From Bog-257 sp963805985 (GTDB taxonomy: Bacteria > Acidobacteriota > Terriglobia > Terriglobales > Acidobacteriaceae), in the NCBI GenBank assembly GCA_963805985.1, contig CAWDWG010000012.1, forward strand, positions 62,001-126,000: a stretch of 64,000 nucleotides of DNA, written 5' to 3'. Below, one piece after another: positions 59,749 to 64,000 of this stretch. The notes under the pieces are model-generated. The model was not told the origin of the DNA. It saw only the letters and a list, made by a program, of their open reading frames with translations, and did no database searches. A program made the translations under genes and the position numbers. Numbering within the stretch: position 1 is the first letter of the stretch; each line of letters starts with the position of its first letter.

Positions 59749-60960
59749 ATGATCGCTCTGAAAGTGGCGCTTGCACTTCTCTCGCGACAGGTCTTGGCGG
59801 CGATTTTCTGCTCTGCCTTCCTTCTCGCTGCCGCTTCCGCACAAACCTTCACGGTGCTCTACACTTTCGACTTTGGCACTTATCCAGAAGGCACACTCAC
59901 TCTCGATGGTGCAGGAAATCTCTACGGCACGACCGCCGAGGGAGGCGACTACGCTTACGGTTCGGTATTCAAGCTCAGTCCGAGGAACTCTGCTTGGGCT
60001 CTGGGCACACTGTATAGTTTCGGCGCTGGCGGCTACATCGACGGAAGAAATCCCGCAGGTCAGGTTCTTCGGGATGAGAGCGGTGTACTCTACGGCACCA
60101 CTCATCAAGGAGGGGGCGATCTGGGAGAAGGCACCGTCTTCAAATTAGCTCCCCCGCCAACCGCTCCGAGTTCGCCAACGGCTCCCTGGGTAGAAGTTCA
60201 ACTCTATGATTTTGGTTTACAAGGTACTGGAGGATGGGATCCCTCAGCCGATTTAGCGTTCGACGCAGAAGGCAACGTATACGGTACGACAGCTGGCGGC
60301 GGTGTCCATCGCTACGGTACGGTTTACAAACTGACGCGTTCATCTGGTAGATGGCTATTCAGCGTCTTCTACAGCTTCGATGGCACGCAAGGCTTCCAGC
60401 CCATGAGCGGTGTGACCTTCGACGCGGCGGGCAATCTATACGGAACGTTGTATGGGGGTGGTGCCAATGGCGCGGGGAGCGTATACCAAATCACTCCTTC
60501 CGGCTCGACTACGGTTTTATACAGCTTCAACGGCTCCTATGACGGAGCGAATCCTCAGGCGGGCGTAACCTTCGATACAGTGGGTAATCTCTACGGCGCC
60601 ACCAGCGCGGGAGGTGCAGGAGGGGGAGGCGTCGTCTTCGAGCTATCGCCGTCTAACGGAGCCTGGATCTACACTCCCATTTATTCTCTGAGCGGCATCG
60701 GTGGACCGTTGCGAAGCCTGGTTTTCGATTCAACCGGAAATCTCTATGGGACGGCCTGCAGGAATGGGGCCAATCACCTCGGATCGGTTTTCAAGTTGAC
60801 TCCCTCGAATGGTAGTTGGACTTATAGTTCGCTCCATGACTTCACAGGTGGCTCGGACGGTGAATATCCAATCGGAGGGCCGGCGCTGGACGAGAACGGC
60901 AACCTCTACGGAACTACTTCTCAGGGACAAAATGGGGTCTTCGAAATTACGCCGAACTAA
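59749..60960 (+). CDS. Exported GloVer-type tandem-repeat protein
   Basis: 403 residues from ATG 59749 with AAAGGAG six bases upstream (a start six codons earlier is in frame). Signal peptide MIALKVALALLSRQVLAAIF up to AAASA, then about eight GloVer repeats of roughly 45 residues with the core G-N-L-Y-G-T-T (DGAGNLYGTTAEGGDYAYGS, DAEGNVYGTTAGGGVHRYGT, DAAGNLYGTLYGGGANGAGS, DENGNLYGTTSQGQNG). The pattern fits TIGR03803-type beta-propeller-like proteins. Paralog of the gene at 1-337. Function unknown; surface or secreted. Confidence 0.9.
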   Translation: MIALKVALALLSRQVLAAIFCSAFLLAAASAQTFTVLYTFDFGTYPEGTLTLDGAGNLYGTTAEGGDYAYGSVFKLSPRNSAWALGTLYSFGAGGYIDGRNPAGQVLRDESGVLYGTTHQGGGDLGEGTVFKLAPPPTAPSSPTAPWVEVQLYDFGLQGTGGWDPSADLAFDAEGNVYGTTAGGGVHRYGTVYKLTRSSGRWLFSVFYSFDGTQGFQPMSGVTFDAAGNLYGTLYGGGANGAGSVYQITPSGSTTVLYSFNGSYDGANPQAGVTFDTVGNLYGATSAGGAGGGGVVFELSPSNGAWIYTPIYSLSGIGGPLRSLVFDSTGNLYGTACRNGANHLGSVFKLTPSNGSWTYSSLHDFTGGSDGEYPIGGPALDENGNLYGTTSQGQNGVFEITPN

Positions 60961-61055
60961 TATCAAAATCCAAGCGACTATTTACCACGGCGCAATGCTG
61001 ATCGCGCATTATCGCGTCGGGTCACGAGGGTGAGCATGACGTGTCGGAGATTCTC

Positions 61056-61994
61056 TCACCGCGAGTTGATCGAATACCGCACCATCACTCCGTCCACGTA
61101 TGTCGCTTCCACTCGGTAGTCGTTGGGAAGGTATTCGAAGATCTGCGTCTTCAAGCCTTCTTCCGAGGTGGACTCCGAGAGCCGCCGCCCCAGGCCCAGC
61201 AGTTCGCTGACCTCGCCGATTTGCATACCGCGTTTGAGCCGCGTGATCGGAGACGACGGCGCGCCGTTCGCGGGAGCTTTGGCGTTGTCCGCCGTAGCTT
61301 GCGCCGTCGGCTCCAGGATCGCCTTCTGCCCCGCGAGATCGCCGAAGTCGACATACCCATCCAGCATCTTCGCCAGCGCCTCCGGCGTGAGCTCGTCTTG
61401 AGGAATGCTGCCGTTCCAGCGCAGGTTGAAACGCGATCCGCCGCGCAGGCGTTTGTCCGCGACCTGCTGCGCCTTGAGCTGGCTGGCGATCGATGCGGCG
61501 CGATCGTCGGCTCGCTGCTCACGGTCGCGGCGCGAGCGTTCATAATCGAGCTGGCGTTGCAGATCGCGCCGCCGCTGCGGATCGGTGGTGTTGTTGAGGT
61601 CGCGCTCCAGCTGCCGCTCGTAGCTGCTCTTGTCGACGTGATAAGGCGTGACGTTGGTATTGGTATCGTCCCAGAATGTTCCGAAGCCGCCGCCGTCGAG
61701 TTGAAACTCGATCAGGTTCTTCTTCACAACCAGAGTGGTGATGGTTGCGCGGTCGCCACTGCGCAGCGCCGGGCCAAATTGCTTCAGCCTTCCCGAATAC
61801 TGTTTCCAGTCCATCGGGTCGTCGCGATCCATGCGCAGGTCGACGCCCTGCTGCGTTCCCGGCATGTCGATCTGCAGGGTCACCTGCTTGCCGACGAAAG
61901 CGTTTTGCAAAGCCGCCTGCCCGGAATTCTGGGCACTAACAGGCGAGGCAACCATTGCGATTAGGAAAAAGGCACTGCACACACGTGGAAGCAT
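61056..61994 (-). CDS. Exported protein of unknown function with central Arg-rich helix
   Basis: 312 residues. Signal peptide MLPRVCSAFFLIAMVASPVSA. A beta-rich N-terminal domain (about 30-125: FVGKQVTLQIDMPGTQQGVD, ATITTLVVKKNLIEFQLDGG) is followed by a charged helix (about 130-190: SSYERQLERDLNNTTDPQRR, YERSRRDREQRADDRAAS) and a C-terminal domain (about 240-310: RLKRGMQIGEVSELLGLGRR, QIFEYLPNDYRVEATYVDGV). The C-terminal part resembles SmpA/BamE-type 'TRxxVxxLLG' folds. Role unknown; envelope location inferred. Confidence 0.75.
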   Translation of the reverse strand: MLPRVCSAFFLIAMVASPVSAQNSGQAALQNAFVGKQVTLQIDMPGTQQGVDLRMDRDDPMDWKQYSGRLKQFGPALRSGDRATITTLVVKKNLIEFQLDGGGFGTFWDDTNTNVTPYHVDKSSYERQLERDLNNTTDPQRRRDLQRQLDYERSRRDREQRADDRAASIASQLKAQQVADKRLRGGSRFNLRWNGSIPQDELTPEALAKMLDGYVDFGDLAGQKAILEPTAQATADNAKAPANGAPSSPITRLKRGMQIGEVSELLGLGRRLSESTSEEGLKTQIFEYLPNDYRVEATYVDGVMVRYSINSR

Positions 61995-62088
61995 CGGACG
62001 TGCTCCTCCGGTTTGTCTGGGATTGAAACGAGCGGCAGTGAGTCTAGCACGCGGACATGAAACATTCGGAGCTGATGTGGTGTCGGGC

Positions 62089-64000
62089 TCAATCCGTAAC
62101 CTTCACCTTCACTGGCCGCGCCGCCGACACATCGTACGTCTTGTCCCCCGCATAGATCGCGGTAATGGTATGGGTTGCGGCGATATCGAACGACGTCGTA
62201 AGAGTCGCTTTGCCGCCAGCCAGCGGGATTGGCTTGCCCGCCGTGATGCCGTCGATCATGAACTGCACCGCGCCGGTGGGAGTTGCGTCTTTGCCGGACA
62301 CGGTCGCCGTAATCGAAAGCAGCGTAGCCGTTCCAACCGTCGCCGGACCGTGCAATGTCGTCGTCGTCGCTACTCCGGGCGGTAGAACCTGTATCACGCC
62401 CATCATGCCCATATCTTCGTGCTTAAGAATGTGGCAGTGATAGAGAAACGTCCCCACGATGTTTGGATCGCGAAAGTCCATGCGCAGCTTCACGCTGGGA
62501 TACGGACCCGATCCGTCCCAATAGGGCAGATCGATCGTGTCGCGCGATGTACCGTCATTCACCGGTTTGCCGTCGACCTCCAGCACGCGGAAGTGGAGCT
62601 GATGAATGTGGAAGACGTGATCTTCCTGCGCCCGATTCTCAATCGTCCAATCTTCTACCGCGCCCTCGTGTACCACGATGTTTGGCGGCTGCCCCATGCG
62701 GTACATCTCCGGCTGCTGGCCAACCACGGTAATGAAGTAGAAGACCGAAGAATCCGGATCCTGCGGACTCGGCGAGAGCTGCGAGAAGTACAGCCTTCGC
62801 TGCACAATCGCCAGGTTCTCGTCGTCCGGGCGGCGCTCCGGCCTTGGTGACGCAACCCCATGCGTCCGTTGGATTGCTTCTTCGTTGTTGCTGTTGCCGA
62901 TGACGATATCCGCGATCGGCCGCGCTGGATCGTTATCCCCCTGCGGGCCGGTGTCCCACTTTGTCGTGACCAGTTGCATTCGCTGTCCGGCCGCGGGCGT
63001 CTCGACTACGAATTCCATCCGCGCTCCCGGCGGCAAGAAAATGCTGGCCTCCTTTTGCGATGCCGCATTGCTGCTCACCGGCACACCATCGACGGCAACG
63101 ATCTTCACTGGCTGCGGCCCGCCGTTCTCTAGGAGTTGCAAGTTGAAGATCGTGTCCGCCGCAGCATTCAGCACGCGCCACAGCTCCTTCTGCGCCGGCC
63201 GTGTCTCAATCTTCGCCGGCTGATATTCGGGATACAGTACCGGAACGTAGTTGATGGAGACGTCCCACGCAGGCGGCAGCGTATTCAACTGCTGCACCCG
63301 GCTCAGCGACTGATCGCGCAGCACGATAATCCGCTCCGGCAACTTCGCCAGCGACGGATTCTGCCTCTCCAGTCCTTCAACAATCAGCGCTCCCGAAGCG
63401 CCGCCCTGAACTTGCCGCTCGCTGAAGCCGTGGGGATGCGGATGGTACCAGTACAGGCCGGGCGGCTCATCCTTCGGAATCGTCACGCGATAATCGAAGT
63501 CGTCCCCCGGCTTCACAGTCGTATTGATCACGTCGTCCTGATGGCATGTAGGCGGGATCGTTAAGCCGTGAAAGTGCAGGTTGGTCATCGCGCCATCCAT
63601 CATGGTCGCGTCGCAGCCCGTCTGTTCGCCGCGCTGGGCGGGCGTCTCCGGCAGGTGAGCTTGCGACAGGATCGCCGCCGGAAGGTCATTGTGCAGATGA
63701 AGAATCAACTGATCGCCAGGATGCACCCGCAGCGTCGGCGATTCCACTCCGTCGTCAGTGATGTAGCAATAGCGCGGAGGCCCCTGCCCAACAGTGGTGG
63801 CCTGATACCTGAAGTGCAACGTGACTTCCAGAACGCCGTTTTGACTGCGCAGCTCGGGAGGATTCTGCACCGTCGACCCCGGCGCAGCACGAGGGCAGAT
63901 CTGCTCAGCCGGCGAGTTTGAAGCAAAGCTCAGCGTCGCCCACAACAAGAAAATGAGCACCGCGATCGCCATTAGGTGTCGGCGTGAAAACCTTCTCCCG
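62089..64000 (-). CDS. Multicopper oxidase with C-terminal Ig-like domain; start outside window
   Basis: The frame is open to the right edge. An internal ATG at 63972 is preceded by codons for RRFSRRHL, a twin-arginine-type stretch directly before the hydrophobic helix AIAVLIFLLWATLSFA, so the true start probably lies past 64000. The protein has the three cupredoxin domains with copper ligands NLHFHG, YWYHPHPHG, HVFHIHQLHF and YHCHILKHEDMGMM (type 1, 2 and 3 sites; axial Met). The last 95 residues form an Ig-like domain (ATVGTATLLSITATVSGKDA) of the Big_3_5 kind, unusual for laccase/CueO-type enzymes. Export by Tat is inferred. Confidence 0.88.
   Translation of the reverse strand, partial: GRRFSRRHLMAIAVLIFLLWATLSFASNSPAEQICPRAAPGSTVQNPPELRSQNGVLEVTLHFRYQATTVGQGPPRYCYITDDGVESPTLRVHPGDQLILHLHNDLPAAILSQAHLPETPAQRGEQTGCDATMMDGAMTNLHFHGLTIPPTCHQDDVINTTVKPGDDFDYRVTIPKDEPPGLYWYHPHPHGFSERQVQGGASGALIVEGLERQNPSLAKLPERIIVLRDQSLSRVQQLNTLPPAWDVSINYVPVLYPEYQPAKIETRPAQKELWRVLNAAADTIFNLQLLENGGPQPVKIVAVDGVPVSSNAASQKEASIFLPPGARMEFVVETPAAGQRMQLVTTKWDTGPQGDNDPARPIADIVIGNSNNEEAIQRTHGVASPRPERRPDDENLAIVQRRLYFSQLSPSPQDPDSSVFYFITVVGQQPEMYRMGQPPNIVVHEGAVEDWTIENRAQEDHVFHIHQLHFRVLEVDGKPVNDGTSRDTIDLPYWDGSGPYPSVKLRMDFRDPNIVGTFLYHCHILKHEDMGMMGVIQVLPPGVATTTTLHGPATVGTATLLSITATVSGKDATPTGAVQFMIDGITAGKPIPLAGGKATLTTSFDIAATHTITAIYAGDKTYDVSAARPVKVKVTD

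Overview
The window looks like chromosomal DNA of a G+C-rich Acidobacteriota (probably Terriglobia). The main pointers are an orphan MacB/FtsX-type permease of the acidobacterial ADOP type (32670-35141), a tandem ThyX thymidylate synthase, a TPR-AMIN-amidase, a DUF6599-like protein, several secreted proteins of types common in this phylum, and many short palindromic 'ctgaaggccagcactaccc' repeats between genes. I see no rRNA, tRNA, CRISPR array, prophage or complete insertion sequence.

Layout. 1-6 kb: the 5' part of a GloVer-repeat protein, a membrane protein, a cell-wall amidase, a DUF6599-like protein, a candidate small RNA with its own promoter and terminator, and an orphan antitoxin flanked by inverted repeats. 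6-12.5 kb: two divergent, full-length-paralogous beta-propeller (sortilin/BNR-like) exported proteins. 12.7-24.5 kb: aroA (frameshifted), a TPR protein, fabG, a GNAT acetyltransferase, an XRE regulator, a LuxR-type response regulator, purH, a GT-C/TPR fusion, a YccA-like protein and ruvB. 24.5-30.5 kb: an orphan antitoxin, a MITE-like element, a SYLF protein (frameshifted), the F0 ATP synthase cluster atpZ-atpI-atpB-atpE without F1 genes, and a CHASE3-PAS histidine kinase. 30.6-45.5 kb: an M28 peptidase, the ADOP permease, a GDP-mannose set (phosphohexomutase and manC, both frameshifted, and manA), aspartate aminotransferase, coaD, recA with an SOS-like palindrome upstream, a DUF3224 protein and ThyX. 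45.6-64 kb: envelope proteins, polX, a site-2 protease, HU, dcd, an Hfq-like protein, holB, tmk, a small Cys/His protein, a second GloVer protein, and a multicopper oxidase running off the right edge.

How the genes work together. dcd, thyX and tmk supply dTTP. recA, ruvB, polX and holB belong to replication, recombination and repair. manA, manC and the mutase lead from fructose-6-P to GDP-mannose. purH, aroA, aspC and coaD are core metabolism.

The most unusual content is non-coding. It includes (1) two ~425-445 bp segments bounded by inverted copies of a 'TTCACCACAGAG' repeat; (2) a ~137 bp MITE-like element with 17-bp terminal inverted repeats and two degraded relatives; (3) low-complexity 'stutter' repeats beside gene ends, one of them inside manC in frame; (4) a RuvB C-terminal extension that runs through a dispersed repeat; and (5) related palindromes upstream of recA and near ruvB. 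Four genes carry five single-site frameshifts, most readable as one extra base in a short homopolymer, so sequencing or assembly error must be excluded before calling them pseudogenes.
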